Source of the DNA: a virus
DNA length: 26,037 nucleotides
Virus record (IMG/VR): IMGVR_UViG_3300027996_001047
Span: 1 to 26,037 of that record
Direction: 5' to 3' (one strand)
Below are positions 1-8,494 of the stretch, one piece after another; positions within the stretch are counted from its first letter, which is position 1, and each line of letters opens with the position of its first letter. Made by a program: the position numbers and the translations under genes. The notes beneath the pieces were generated by a model. The model was not told where the DNA came from, made no database searches, and saw nothing but the letters and a program-made list of their open reading frames with translations.

Positions 1-1
1 T

Positions 2-208
2 TCATATCCTAATTTTGGTTCTGCGTGTATTCCACCATCTCTTACAAGAGTGGCACTCTGTACGGTATGGAGCGTCTATGGTTAAGATGACTGTTTGTAA
101 GGGGATTTCAGTACACTTTGTATCATGACACAGTGGGCAGATTGGAATCACCGCTTCTATACAATTTCTTGGAACGTCCAAAAATTGGTAGTCGTTAGTC
201 CCGCCCAT
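2..208 (-). CDS. small zinc-finger-like protein, unknown function
   Basis: A 68-residue protein, complete to a TGA at the window edge. It carries two CxxC pairs (CPLC near residue 24 and CHSC near residue 53), spaced as in a four-cysteine zinc-binding module, and a basic C-terminus. The ATG is preceded by GAGGAG at good distance, so the start is well supported. It overlaps the end of the preceding 58-codon gene by 14 nt and ends the long replication operon as far as this window shows. The metal site is inferred from cysteine spacing only. No family is recognised; nucleic-acid binding is a reasonable guess but not shown. Confidence 0.6.
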   Translation of the reverse strand: MGGTNDYQFLDVPRNCIEAVIPICPLCHDTKCTEIPLQTVILTIDAPYRTECHSCKRWWNTRRTKIRI

Positions 209-371
209 TGTGAATCTCCTCTAAATCCCTATAAACCCTCAGTTGGTCTCTCATCCTAGTAAAACAGTCGTGAACCACCGCCCGACCCTCTTTGTTTATA
301 CACATGCTGAGAACCCTCTTTTCCCATGTATCACAGTCTCTCAGGAAACGTACTTGATCTTCCCAGTCCAT
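195..371 (-). CDS. small acidic/helical protein, unknown function
   Basis: A 58-residue protein beginning MDWEDQVRFL. The frame stays open 14 codons further upstream into the helicase gene, but this ATG, just after the helicase stop and preceded by AAAGGG, is the better start. The sequence is rich in charged residues and predicted helical, with two cysteines and no obvious motif. It lies between the helicase gene and the zinc-finger-like gene in the same operon. Function not recognised. Confidence 0.6.
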   Translation of the reverse strand: MDWEDQVRFLRDCDTWEKRVLSMCINKEGRAVVHDCFTRMRDQLRVYRDLEEIHNGRD

Positions 372-381
372 TATTATCCCT

Positions 382-1818
382 TTAATCGTCTTCTTCGATA
401 GGTTGATTGGCACCCTCTAGAGCACCATTGGGGTTAGTTCTAGCCTCATCTCTAGTACTGATCTCTGTGATTCTAGCGTGAGCACCGTCCATACTAAAGT
501 TGATATAGTTACCGTCCACTAAACCTCCACCATGTCTAGCTTTCTTAACGACAGCCTTATGGGTTCCGCACTGAGGACCATCTTCGGCTATTTCCTCTTG
601 GGACTTTAGCTTAAAGATAGTAAATGAGGTACAAAGCCAGATAATGCGGTCTGACCCAGCAGCAACAGAGGTGTCTTCTCTAGTGATTCCATCTCGATTC
701 AATTGAATAAATGATATACAGGCAAAGTCATACTTAACAGAAAGGTTGTGTAGAGTAGTAATCTGAAACCCTAGGGCCTGATACTCTTGCATATTATTGG
801 AAATACCAGAGGAAGACATGAGTTTGAGATAATCGTATACCACCAAACAGTCGTTAGTACGACCCTCTTCATCCTGTCCAACCTCCCGTAGAATCCAACG
901 TTTGATCGTGTTTACAATCGTCTCAAATGGAGCACCAGCAACACCAACGTAGGTGTATGGTAGAGCCTTGATCTCTTCGAACGCGGCCTTGACAGCGATG
1001 TACTTTTCCTCAGTCTCTGAGAATTTACCCGTGGCAATCTCGTTAATAGGCACACCACTAATATGAGCGGCCAGCCTGTTCATATGGTCCTCTTTACTCA
1101 TCTCGGTGTCCAGCATAATTACTGGAATACCGTTACGAGCGTTGTGGAGTGCCACGTTGTCAGCAAATACAGACTTACCAACGCCGGGACGTGCGGAGAC
1201 GATATCAATACACTTGCGTCTTAGTCCACCTCCGATAACCGCGTCATACCTAGGATATCCAGAGGTCAGACCAATTTGGTCACACTTATTCTCTATCAAG
1301 AATTGTAGGTAGTCATCGGCACCATCGCCAAGCTGTTCGGGTTTTTGACCGTTCTCATCGTCTCGTAAGAACTCCATCAAAGGGTTTTCTACGATGCCGA
1401 TGATATCATCAATGGATTCGTCACCATTGATATCGTCAATACCCCTCTCAATCTTCTTAGCAATACGTTTGGCACTACGAGCAAACTCAAACTTCTTAAT
1501 CTGTGCCGCGAAGAAAAGAACATTGTCCTGCTTAATGGGAAACTCCATCAAGGAACCGATGTATTCCAACTCCTGATCTGTACTGATAACGTCAGATAGG
1601 TTGAGTTGTTGTGCAGCAGATAAGATGGCTGGTACGTCTACAACCGCCTCATTTTGCAGAACCTTCTCGATACATCTATAGATGACCTGATTGTTCTGGT
1701 GGGCAAAGCTACCGTGGTCGATAACGTCGTTTATCTCTACATAGGCATTAAGCCCATAGCTAAAGAGTCCTGCCAAGACGGCCCGTTCAGCACCAACGTC
1801 TGAGAGTTTCTGATCCAT
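382..1818 (-). CDS. dnaB: replicative DNA helicase, DnaB type (superfamily 4)
   Basis: A 478-residue hexameric replicative helicase that unwinds DNA ahead of the phage fork using ATP. The N-terminal ~110 residues resemble the DnaB N-terminal helical domain (GAERAVLAGLF start, as in DnaB 'E..VLG.ll'). The RecA-like motor begins near residue 185 (TSGYPRYDAVIGGGLRR, the usual DnaB 'TG...LD....GG' entry), with Walker A ARPGVGKS near 210, DTEM just after (motif H1a) and Walker B CLVVYDYLKLM near 325. An SFIQLNRDG motif follows, matching the DnaB 'vvvlsQLnR' segment. A TTG two codons upstream is possible, but GGAAGA is correctly spaced for this ATG. The acidic last ~30 residues are probably disordered. 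No primase domain is seen, so primase should be elsewhere. Confidence 0.93.
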   Translation of the reverse strand: MDQKLSDVGAERAVLAGLFSYGLNAYVEINDVIDHGSFAHQNNQVIYRCIEKVLQNEAVVDVPAILSAAQQLNLSDVISTDQELEYIGSLMEFPIKQDNVLFFAAQIKKFEFARSAKRIAKKIERGIDDINGDESIDDIIGIVENPLMEFLRDDENGQKPEQLGDGADDYLQFLIENKCDQIGLTSGYPRYDAVIGGGLRRKCIDIVSARPGVGKSVFADNVALHNARNGIPVIMLDTEMSKEDHMNRLAAHISGVPINEIATGKFSETEEKYIAVKAAFEEIKALPYTYVGVAGAPFETIVNTIKRWILREVGQDEEGRTNDCLVVYDYLKLMSSSGISNNMQEYQALGFQITTLHNLSVKYDFACISFIQLNRDGITREDTSVAAGSDRIIWLCTSFTIFKLKSQEEIAEDGPQCGTHKAVVKKARHGGGLVDGNYINFSMDGAHARITEISTRDEARTNPNGALEGANQPIEEDD

Positions 1819-1824
1819 ACTCAA

Positions 1825-2283
1825 TTATCTTCCTACACAACGACCACAACGGTGAAATGTTCCATACAAAGTACTTACATTTGCCGTGAACATCTTCTTA
1901 CAAACATGACACTCTACATCTACTATCTCTGGGGCTTGTCTAGTACGAGGTGTCCTGCCTATTTCTTCGTACTTAGAGGCGTCAAACTCTTCGTCGCGAC
2001 TTTCTCCCGTATCTGACCACTGATTGGTCTTAGCTTTGACAGGTGTCCTATGACCCTTGGGGTTCTCAATAGGTGTCACAGAGAAATCTTCGTTTACGAC
2101 CGCTTGTCGTGTTTGAGGTTTGTACACTGGTCTCTCGGTCTCGTTTCGCTCCACAGGGTCCACCTCAGGAGCTTGTGTTGACGTAAGTCGTTTGGTGACA
2201 TCTTTCATGATTTCCCCCATGATTTCTTTCTTATCTTCTGGAGATAATGCGTCAAACATCTTTCTTAGAATTTCCGCACTCAT
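1825..2283 (-). CDS. hypothetical protein with C-terminal four-cysteine zinc motif
   Basis: A 152-residue protein. Residues 1-35 are helical (EILRKMFDALSPEDKKEIMGEIMK), the middle ~35-115 is polar, charged and probably disordered, and the end holds CHVC...CGRC, a compact treble-clef or zinc-ribbon pair. Its ATG overlaps the stop of the preceding gene as ATGA, and it ends directly before the helicase start, so the two are probably translationally coupled. A helicase-loading or single-strand-binding accessory role is conceivable from position only. No family recognised. Confidence 0.7.
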   Translation of the reverse strand: MSAEILRKMFDALSPEDKKEIMGEIMKDVTKRLTSTQAPEVDPVERNETERPVYKPQTRQAVVNEDFSVTPIENPKGHRTPVKAKTNQWSDTGESRDEEFDASKYEEIGRTPRTRQAPEIVDVECHVCKKMFTANVSTLYGTFHRCGRCVGR

Positions 2284-2738
2284 TTTCGCCTTCCTTTATC
2301 AATTAGAATATCGGCCTTTCGCCGTATGTTTTGTTCACGGTTTACTAACTTTGCCAATCTGGAGTCCGCGACTTCCTTCCAGTCATAGATTTTGCTGGCT
2401 AGTTCATTCTCCAAGAGAACCCTAGCCACTTTAATCTCATGTTTAGCAATCACTTGGCTATCAAACTCTTGGGCGTAGATGCTGTTAAGAGATGTGCTAC
2501 ACCAACGGGCCACATTTTCCTGACCAGCACGCTCGCTAGCAATGTGGTCGGCATACTGATACAGCATAAAGGCATAATTGAAGCACTCGTCTTGGGTTAA
2601 GGTATCTAGGGTCGCCAGATCAAAGGTTTCCGCCATAGCGAAATCAGCTTTAAACACCGTAGGACTAGCGTTCTTCAGAGTAATATACTCATCAATTCTT
2701 CCGAGAAACTCTTTCAGCCTGTCAGCAGCAGCACTCAA
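2280..2738 (-). CDS. helical protein of the replication operon, unknown function
   Basis: A mostly alpha-helical protein of about 152 residues with no recognised motif. I place the start at a TTG (LSAAADRLKEFLGR) because GGAG lies 8 nt before it; the frame is open to a GTG at 2768, but that codon has no ribosome site. With the TTG start the overlap with the upstream nuclease gene is 17 nt. The C-terminus is basic (REQNIRRKADILIDKGRRK). It sits between the nuclease gene and the zinc-motif gene, and overlaps the latter by 4 nt. Confidence 0.65.
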   Translation of the reverse strand: MSAAADRLKEFLGRIDEYITLKNASPTVFKADFAMAETFDLATLDTLTQDECFNYAFMLYQYADHIASERAGQENVARWCSTSLNSIYAQEFDSQVIAKHEIKVARVLLENELASKIYDWKEVADSRLAKLVNREQNIRRKADILIDKGRRK

Positions 2739-3138
2739 TTTGCTTTCTCCAATATTCTTCAGGGTCACTGTAGTTGAAAACGATTAGCTCAATCTCATTG
2801 ATCTCACACCAGTCAGCCTTATGGCGATCCCTCATCTGAGAGAAAAGAAATCCAGCCTTCGTTTTGTGAAAAAAGGGAACGAACTTGAAGTGCTGTTCTC
2901 CATGAACCTCAATACCTATTTTAGCGTTCGGGACGTAAAAGTCAAGGTATAAAACGGATTTTTTAGCGGGATTAACCGTTCCCGGTAGTTTTACCTCTTC
3001 ATAGACAGAGTAACCCTTGAACTTTTCTCCAAGGATTTCCCTAGCAATACGGTGGTAAGACGAACATCTAGATCTTTGTTTTGAATATTTCTTTAGGTCT
3101 AAAATGTATTCCAGACCATTTAGTCCGGTCACTTTCAT
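2722..3138 (-). CDS. PD-(D/E)XK-fold endonuclease, VSR/DUF559-like
   Basis: A 138-residue protein with the core of a restriction-endonuclease-like fold. LYLDFYVPNAKIGIEVHGEQH (about residues 63-83) supplies the D...E-x-H-G-x-Q-H pattern of VSR/DUF559-type nucleases, where the Asp and Glu bind the catalytic metal. It is followed by RDRHKADWCEINEIELIVFNY, the usual 'K......G..vi.f' helix-strand. Its ATG overlaps the recA stop (CTATGA), so it is coupled to the recombinase and probably works in recombination or repair. A homing or VSR-type mismatch nuclease is an alternative; the small size and lack of a DNA-binding domain argue against a homing enzyme. The C-terminus ends CCC, which is odd. Confidence 0.7.
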   Translation of the reverse strand: MKVTGLNGLEYILDLKKYSKQRSRCSSYHRIAREILGEKFKGYSVYEEVKLPGTVNPAKKSVLYLDFYVPNAKIGIEVHGEQHFKFVPFFHKTKAGFLFSQMRDRHKADWCEINEIELIVFNYSDPEEYWRKQIECCC

Positions 3139-4256
3139 AGTAGAATATCTCTTACTTGTTGAATTAAGAATGCTTGAAGGTCTTCCTGCTCAGTGATAAA
3201 AGATGAAAGATTATCCATACCTTGGAACTTGAACGCTTTGATGACCGCCTCTGCGTCCTCTGGGTCCACCTCATTAGCCTTCAGGTGTTTTTGGATGGTT
3301 GGGTCATCTTTGTTATCGACGAAGCACCCAACGGTATACCAAGCCCCCTTAGCGGATATCAGGGCGAACTGTGTAGCTATGTGACAGATCTCCTGTGCCT
3401 CATCGATTCCAACGCCATATTTAATCCAACTCTCAGCAAGACTGTTGGGTATACCTCCAGCGGCAGAGGTTAGGATTTTCCAGTTGGCAACTTGACCCAC
3501 ATGGTTACCAGACTCTTTTGGTACTTCCCACTTACCACGATGTGTGATCACCATATTTGTATTAACTTGGAACTGTAACATGTTTCCACAGTCGGCCATC
3601 TTCTTTGGGGCGAAGCGGCTACCACCAGTGTTAGCAATATTGTGAGTGATGAAGATAACGATAGACTTCATTCGAGCTACGTCTCCACTCACACGCTTAA
3701 AGAACATAGACAGTAGCCTAGGTAGGGCATTTCTCACACCCGTACGGATCTCACCATCTAATTCGTCTTCCGGCACCATGTTTGAAGCTGAATCGACGAT
3801 ACACACTATACCCGGTTCTTGCTTGATTAGGGTTTCTAGTGTGTTTAGGAATGTCTCAGCAGAGACTCTGGGTTCTTTATCTGTAGCCTGTACAATACTA
3901 ATAGCTCCAATATCCAAACCTTTGATACCAGTGAAGTTCTCTTTGGTTAGTCGACCCTCAGTGTTTAGGTAGAACACTTTCTTCCCGGCTTTCTGTGCCT
4001 TAGCAGCGAAATAAAGGGCTGTTGTTGTCTTGCCAGTTTTTGGATCGCCTGTAATATTAACACATTGTCCCTCTCTGAAGCCGCCTCCTAGGGCGAGATC
4101 TAACGCTGGCGATACACTCAGAACGTCAAATGTCTCCAGTGTTTCCAACACCTTAGTTCCAGACTCAATAATCTGACCGTACTTCTTAGTAATACCATCT
4201 ATCAATACGTCCCCTACCTCTTTGTTATTATCCTTCTTCGCTGCTTTTTTTGCCAT
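3135..4256 (-). CDS. recA: RecA/UvsX-type recombinase
   Basis: A 373-residue strand-exchange ATPase that coats single-stranded DNA and pairs it with homologous duplex. The core includes GGGFREGQCVNITGDPKTGKTT (cut here: Walker A GDPKTGKT, about residue 70), a Walker B strand IVCIVDSAS (about 150), and a segment IFITHNIAN matching the RecA 'iFiNQ' region with H in place of Q. The basic N-terminus (MAKKAAKKDNNKE) is typical of phage RecA/UvsX. A TTG two codons upstream is also in frame, but GAGGA is better spaced for this ATG. It overlaps the preceding gene by 29 nt and the following nuclease by 4 nt. It is closer to phage UvsX-like proteins than to bacterial housekeeping RecA, and the normal C-terminal RecA domain is not obvious. 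Confidence 0.92.
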   Translation of the reverse strand: MAKKAAKKDNNKEVGDVLIDGITKKYGQIIESGTKVLETLETFDVLSVSPALDLALGGGFREGQCVNITGDPKTGKTTTALYFAAKAQKAGKKVFYLNTEGRLTKENFTGIKGLDIGAISIVQATDKEPRVSAETFLNTLETLIKQEPGIVCIVDSASNMVPEDELDGEIRTGVRNALPRLLSMFFKRVSGDVARMKSIVIFITHNIANTGGSRFAPKKMADCGNMLQFQVNTNMVITHRGKWEVPKESGNHVGQVANWKILTSAAGGIPNSLAESWIKYGVGIDEAQEICHIATQFALISAKGAWYTVGCFVDNKDDPTIQKHLKANEVDPEDAEAVIKAFKFQGMDNLSSFITEQEDLQAFLIQQVRDILL

Positions 4257-4692
4257 TCTCAATATTCCTCAACTTTTGTAGGATGTTCTTTTTACCGTAT
4301 GTCTTCTTGCGTACAGTTGGATTCTCCGTGTACACAACTTCTTGTTTTTCTGCCTTACTCTGTTCTTCCGCTATTAGGTGATATTTGCGGATGATTCTCT
4401 CTGCCTGAGGATGGTTGAGAGAGAATATCTTTCGGAATTCATTAGAGGTGATAGCTTTAACAATTCCCGCCTCACTAAATTTCTTGATCAATTTGTTAGC
4501 TACGAATAGCTGTCGTTTGAAGGTCCAGTCCCACGGTTTTTTACTCCAGAACTTATACGGTAGTGAACCCTCATTCTTATTCTCGGCGTTCTTCTTACAC
4601 ATGATTTCAGCCACGTAGGCCGCACAGGTGCAGTGATCGCCTGTTGACTCATGTTTGTACCTGCTCTTGTCTGTTCGTTTTCGTTTTTTCAT
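4228..4692 (-). CDS. basic hypothetical protein
   Basis: A 154-residue, strongly basic protein (MKKRKRTDKSRYKHE start). The central part (LFVANKLIKKFSEAGIVKAI) followed by SNEFRKIFSLNHPQAERIIRKYHL could form a helix-turn-helix or winged-helix region, so DNA binding is possible. CTCAAYVAEIMCKK near the start holds three cysteines. It overlaps both neighbours (44 nt upstream and 29 nt into recA). The start has no clear ribosome site, so coupling to the upstream gene is likely. No family recognised. Confidence 0.65.
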   Translation of the reverse strand: MKKRKRTDKSRYKHESTGDHCTCAAYVAEIMCKKNAENKNEGSLPYKFWSKKPWDWTFKRQLFVANKLIKKFSEAGIVKAITSNEFRKIFSLNHPQAERIIRKYHLIAEEQSKAEKQEVVYTENPTVRKKTYGKKNILQKLRNIENGKKSSEEG

Positions 4693-5095
4693 TGTAGATC
4701 AAAGCCTCGTCGAAACAGTTGTCTAATGTGTCTTCGTACTCTTTTTCCTTGATCAACTCTGGTACAATATACATACGCTTCACCATCTTACCGTCAGATA
4801 AGACCCCAATGGTAAGATAGTGCTTCGTTTCCTGACCCATCGCACCCAAAACCGACCGTACAACATAAATAGCGTCAGCTTCTGCTACATCTATTATAGT
4901 TCGGTTAGAGCGAAATTGCAAGTGCAAATCCTGAATAAAGACGGAATTCTTGTCACAGTACTCCTTTACGTCAAACCACTCTTCGTAATCTTGACAGAAA
5001 AAGTGCTCACCGTCAGTAGTCATCGCCTTAATGAAGACGTACTTAGTGTTACTCTTCTTACTGCGATAGAATTGTGCCCATCTTTGATTATCCAT
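4649..5095 (-). CDS. hypothetical protein, alpha/beta
   Basis: A 148-residue protein starting MDNQRWAQFYRSKKSNTKYVF, with AAGGAAAA upstream of its ATG. It is mixed alpha/beta with several aromatic residues in the first half (EHFFCQDYEEWFDVKEYC) and a charged, basic tail. No motif is recognised. It belongs to the operon of small genes between phoH and recA. Confidence 0.7.
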   Translation of the reverse strand: MDNQRWAQFYRSKKSNTKYVFIKAMTTDGEHFFCQDYEEWFDVKEYCDKNSVFIQDLHLQFRSNRTIIDVAEADAIYVVRSVLGAMGQETKHYLTIGVLSDGKMVKRMYIVPELIKEKEYEDTLDNCFDEALIYNEKTKTNRQEQVQT

Positions 5096-5103
5096 GATTT
5101 TCC

Positions 5104-5418
5104 TTACTTAACAGTAGTAGTACAGCGGCCTGCTCTGGGAGTTTGAGTTGGCTTCTTTCTCATTTCATCAGCCATTTCAGCAGCAGCGGGCGTCATAACA
5201 GTCGCACCACCCTCTTCGTTTCTAGCAAACTGATCAAACACTCGTCCTTTACCCTCACTTTTAGTAGTTACGGTATTATTTTTAGGAAGCGTGCTGATAA
5301 ACTTTTTTACCGCCGTTTGTGCTCGGTCCAAATCCTTACACAGTTCCTTCACTCCCACGTCTACATGGTTCTCAATGTAGAACTTCTCCGCTTTGCTTAG
5401 TGGTCCCTTCTTAGTCAT
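5104..5418 (-). CDS. hypothetical protein with possible N-terminal HTH
   Basis: A 104-residue protein. Residues 6-45 (LSKAEKFYIENHV, then DVGVKELCKDLDRAQTAVKKFI) read like a helix-turn-helix of the sigma-region-4 or homeodomain-like kind, which suggests DNA binding. The rest is polar and probably disordered, ending in a Thr/Arg-rich tail. The ATG follows AAGGGG. It overlaps the preceding gene by 8 nt. A small transcriptional regulator is a guess from the HTH-like pattern. Confidence 0.65.
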   Translation of the reverse strand: MTKKGPLSKAEKFYIENHVDVGVKELCKDLDRAQTAVKKFISTLPKNNTVTTKSEGKGRVFDQFARNEEGGATVMTPAAAEMADEMRKKPTQTPRAGRCTTTVK

Positions 5419-5767
5419 TCAAAAATCCCCTTTGTGCCTTCGTTAAGTAAATAGAATTGTTAGTCTTGAGGTAAGTCAAGTACAAATCGAACGTGCCCTT
5501 GGAAACCCGCTTCATTTTGGTATCAAGATTACGTTGTCTCTTACTGTACGGCCCCATAGGGTCCATCAGCGTTCCCGTGTGTGTCAGGACATAGTAAACC
5601 GTCGAAACGTTGGCTTCTATATTAGAAATCGTTTTAGCGTAATGTGGTACTTTGTGCTTATTTTCTTCTTCTACCAGAGAGCCAGTTCTATCGAAGAGTT
5701 CTTCCTCTCGCGTATCTGAAATAGCAAGGGGTTTGTCAACATAACGCATCTGTCTTTTTTCTGTCAT
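5411..5767 (-). CDS. hypothetical protein
   Basis: A 118-residue hydrophilic protein with no recognised domain. The C-terminal half (KRVSKGTFDLYLTYLKTNNSIYL) is predicted helical. The start overlaps the stop of the zinc-ribbon gene by 4 nt (ATGA), so the two are coupled. Confidence 0.68.
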   Translation of the reverse strand: MTEKRQMRYVDKPLAISDTREEELFDRTGSLVEEENKHKVPHYAKTISNIEANVSTVYYVLTHTGTLMDPMGPYSKRQRNLDTKMKRVSKGTFDLYLTYLKTNNSIYLTKAQRGFLND

Positions 5768-6123
5768 TTTTTACCTTCCATAACATAACGTGTTTTTTGA
5801 TTAGGAGACATTTTGTTGATCTCCTGACTAGTGGCGTCTCCGCCAAATTTGTCCACCCAAGTCTTGGGTTCTTCCGGCGTCTCTTCTTTTTTCTTAGCCG
5901 CCGCTTCCGCAATTTGGGTCTTATAGATCTTAGCGTTTTTATTCGCTAATTGACCAATAGTCTCCACCTTCTTCACTTGGAATCCTAGTCCACCAGAAAT
6001 AACTCTGAACAACGCGGGTTCCCCACACGCTGGACAGAGTTCTAATGGTTTTTCAGTTATCCCCTGTGTCACATCCTCAAGGAAGTGCTCACACTCTGAG
6101 CACTCATAGTCGTAATCTGGCAT
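5764..6123 (-). CDS. FmdB-type zinc-ribbon protein
   Basis: A 119-residue protein. Residues 1-45 match the FmdB/CxxC_CxxC_SSSS zinc ribbon: MPDYDYECSECEHF with CxxC, then LELCPACGEPALFRVISGG with a second CPxCG pair. Four cysteines would bind one zinc. The remainder is a charged helix (AKIYKTQIAEAAAKKKEE) and a polar tail. FmdB-like ribbons occur in many bacteria and phages as small putative regulators without a settled function. It directly follows phoH with no gap. Confidence 0.8.
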   Translation of the reverse strand: MPDYDYECSECEHFLEDVTQGITEKPLELCPACGEPALFRVISGGLGFQVKKVETIGQLANKNAKIYKTQIAEAAAKKKEETPEEPKTWVDKFGGDATSQEINKMSPNQKTRYVMEGKK

Positions 6124-6789
6124 TTAATTCTCCAGTGCTTGAATTACGTTGCCCAGAAGACCGTTACGTTGAATATCGCTATACTGTAACTCACAAATAG
6201 CACACCCCTCAACGTCTTCTAATTTATCCATACAAATAGCTAGCCCGCTTGAGCCATACAGGTCGTTCTGGTTGATATCACCATTTATTAACACTTTGGT
6301 ATTCCTACCCATGCGTGTTATGAACATCTTGATCTGATCTAGTGTACAGTTCTGTGCCTCGTCCAGAATCATAAATGAATCATGAAAAGTTGCTCCACGC
6401 ATCAGTTCCAGAGGGCGATATTGAATAGCACCATTATTGAAATAGTGTCCGTAGTAAGTCTGTGAAAGAAAATATTTGAGGTTCTCTTCCATAGGAAGTA
6501 AATACGGTGCTATCTTCTCGTTCATCTCTCCGGGTAGAGAGCCAATATCTTTGCCTGTAGATACCAATGGGCGAGATACGATTATTTGCTTAGTATCTCC
6601 GCTATGTAATTTGTGAGCAGCCATACCCGAGGCGATGAAAGACTTGCCAGATCCAGAGGGTCCGGAACATATCACGATATCATATTCAGCAATATCACGA
6701 ATGTAGTCTTTTTGATTTTCAGTCTTAGCCTCTAGGGGAGTAACTCTCCATCTTTCCACTTTCGCTTTACCTTTTTTAGCTTTTCTCAT
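6124..6789 (-). CDS. phoH: PhoH-like ATPase
   Basis: A 221-residue PhoH-family P-loop ATPase. It has Walker A GPSGSGKS (residues 43-50), the family motif IIVSRPLVSTGKDIGSLPG, the strand SFMILDEAQN (Walker B with DEAQN), and a C-terminal TKVLINGDINQND matching PhoH 'k.vitGD..QiD'. The length is normal for phage PhoH. The family is related to the helicase module of RNA-processing proteins and is common in phages; its exact phage role is unsettled (RNA metabolism is the usual suggestion). It lies 8 nt after the MazG-like gene. Confidence 0.92.
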   Translation of the reverse strand: MRKAKKGKAKVERWRVTPLEAKTENQKDYIRDIAEYDIVICSGPSGSGKSFIASGMAAHKLHSGDTKQIIVSRPLVSTGKDIGSLPGEMNEKIAPYLLPMEENLKYFLSQTYYGHYFNNGAIQYRPLELMRGATFHDSFMILDEAQNCTLDQIKMFITRMGRNTKVLINGDINQNDLYGSSGLAICMDKLEDVEGCAICELQYSDIQRNGLLGNVIQALEN

Positions 6790-6797
6790 GTGACCCC

Positions 6798-7424
6798 TTA
6801 TAGATCAGATTCTTTGACGAAGATTCCGTCGATCATTTTGCCCTTACGGTCTTTAATGTCGTCCCATGCTTTCTCAAGACAGTCTTCGAGAGAGATATTG
6901 TTTCTCTCAGTAATATTCAGCATGACGACTAACATATCCCCGATATCGTCCCTGATATCCTTACCTTTACACACGCTGTCGGACAACTCACCCAACTCCT
7001 GTGCCAGCTTTAGGGTTTGGTCCTTATCTGTGCTACCATCTATTAGATTTCGGTCGTAGTGCCACCCAATAACATTGTCAATTAACTCTATCAGAGGGTA
7101 CTTGTGAGTAGTACCGTGTGAACACGAATAGAGATTGGGCATCATCTCCGCCACATTGAACACTGGTTTGTCGTGCTCAAGAGCCAACGCTACCCCACAT
7201 GTCATCGGCCAGTCACTAATATCTATTGGAAAGATATCTCCGTTCTTATTGGGTAGACCATCCCTATTCGCAATAACACTGGTAAAGTAGAAATTATCAC
7301 CATTCTCATCTACTCCCGCCTCACATACACCAGACATGGGTATGTCAAAATGACCCCGCCCCATTTCCTGAAGCTGATTCATCATATTCATTCTCGCCGT
7401 CTGATCCGCGTGCTGCTCTGTCAT
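6798..7424 (-). CDS. mazG: MazG-like nucleotide pyrophosphohydrolase with N-terminal extension
   Basis: A 208-residue protein. The C-terminal ~95 residues look like an all-helical MazG/NTP-PPase domain: WHYDRNLIDG entry, LKLAQELGELSDSV with the metal-binding E-x-x-E type pattern, DIRDDIGDMLVVMLNI giving the second acidic pair, and a terminal KIDG-like segment (KMIDGIFVKE). MazG enzymes hydrolyse (d)NTPs to monophosphates; phage versions are linked to nucleotide balance and possibly (p)ppGpp control. The first ~110 residues (DNFYFTSVIANRDGLPNKNG and after) are not recognised and are unusual for the family. Its ATG overlaps the nrdB stop by 4 nt, tying it to deoxynucleotide synthesis. Confidence 0.8.
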   Translation of the reverse strand: MTEQHADQTARMNMMNQLQEMGRGHFDIPMSGVCEAGVDENGDNFYFTSVIANRDGLPNKNGDIFPIDISDWPMTCGVALALEHDKPVFNVAEMMPNLYSCSHGTTHKYPLIELIDNVIGWHYDRNLIDGSTDKDQTLKLAQELGELSDSVCKGKDIRDDIGDMLVVMLNITERNNISLEDCLEKAWDDIKDRKGKMIDGIFVKESDL

Positions 7425-8494
7425 AGTGTCATATCTCCAAAGTCCATGTCTTCCAAATCGTTCTTACTAGCACCAATCTTGTAACTGGTGATCTCGTGTT
7501 CCTGAGGGGCAACTTGCACTGATTCGCTGCTCATCCAGTGCTCAGTCCAACCAGCAATAGGGTTTTTCCCGACATTGTCATAAGGCAACCCAATTGTCTT
7601 TCGGCGTGACATACACAGCCAATCAATATACTGATGTAGGATTACTTCGTTGAGACCAATAATTGAACCGTCCTTGAACAGATATGAGGCCCACTTCTTT
7701 TCTTCTTCAGCGGCACGCTCAAACATCTCAATGGCATCACTCTGGCACTGTTTAGCGGTCTTGATAAAACCCTCACTCTCTTCCTTGTGGAGGATCTTTA
7801 GAATCTCCTGAGTGTTCGCTAGGTGTAGTGCCTCGTCCCTCTTGATCAGCTTGATGATATCAGCATTGCCGACCATCTTCTTGTTCTCCGCGAAAGCAAA
7901 GCTACAAACAAAGCTGACGTAAAACCGTACAGCTTCCAAGATGTTGATACTGATGACCGTCATATAAATCTGACGCCTCAGGTCTGACAGTTTGGTGCTC
8001 TCGCAAGCCATCCCCATCAGGTTATTATAGTCCTGAATAGCACTACTTGCCCGCTGAATTATCTCTTTATCGTCATAAATCCCACTAAAAACCTCTGAAC
8101 TGTCAGCATAGACGTTCTGAATGATGTAGGAATAGCTCTGAGAGTGAATTTTCTCAAAGAATTGCCAAGTCATCAGACAGGCTTCAAGTTCGGTATTTGT
8201 GACGAATTCAAGCAGCGTTGGTACACCACGGCAGATGACGCTGTCCAGCATCGTCTGGTACTTGAGATTGGACGTAAAGATAAACTTTTCGTTATCTGAC
8301 ATTTCCTTGAAATCGCCTCGATCTTTCTTGAGTTCGATTTCTTCGGGTCGCCAGAAGTTCATCATCTGCTTGCTATCCAGTTCTTTGAAGACCGGATACT
8401 TGAGAACATCATAACGTTGGACTCCTAGATCTTTCCCCATAAATAGGGGTTGACTCATAGGGTCCACGTTTTTAAGATTGAAAATTGTTTTCAT
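7421..8494 (-). CDS. nrdB: class Ia ribonucleotide reductase, beta subunit (R2)
   Basis: A 357-residue small subunit that carries the diiron-tyrosyl radical used by NrdA to make deoxynucleotides. Metal ligands are visible: Asp in MLDSVICRG, Glu and His in FFEKIHSQSY, and a later E/H pair in KRDEALHLANTQEI. The radical tyrosine is the Tyr of HSQSYSYI (about residue 121), matching E. coli Tyr122. The ATG is chosen over an in-frame GTG two codons earlier; neither has a strong ribosome site, and the gene overlaps the Tat-like gene by 23 nt, so coupling is likely. It is separated from nrdA by two small genes. Confidence 0.95.
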   Translation of the reverse strand: MKTIFNLKNVDPMSQPLFMGKDLGVQRYDVLKYPVFKELDSKQMMNFWRPEEIELKKDRGDFKEMSDNEKFIFTSNLKYQTMLDSVICRGVPTLLEFVTNTELEACLMTWQFFEKIHSQSYSYIIQNVYADSSEVFSGIYDDKEIIQRASSAIQDYNNLMGMACESTKLSDLRRQIYMTVISINILEAVRFYVSFVCSFAFAENKKMVGNADIIKLIKRDEALHLANTQEILKILHKEESEGFIKTAKQCQSDAIEMFERAAEEEKKWASYLFKDGSIIGLNEVILHQYIDWLCMSRRKTIGLPYDNVGKNPIAGWTEHWMSSESVQVAPQEHEITSYKIGASKNDLEDMDFGDMTL

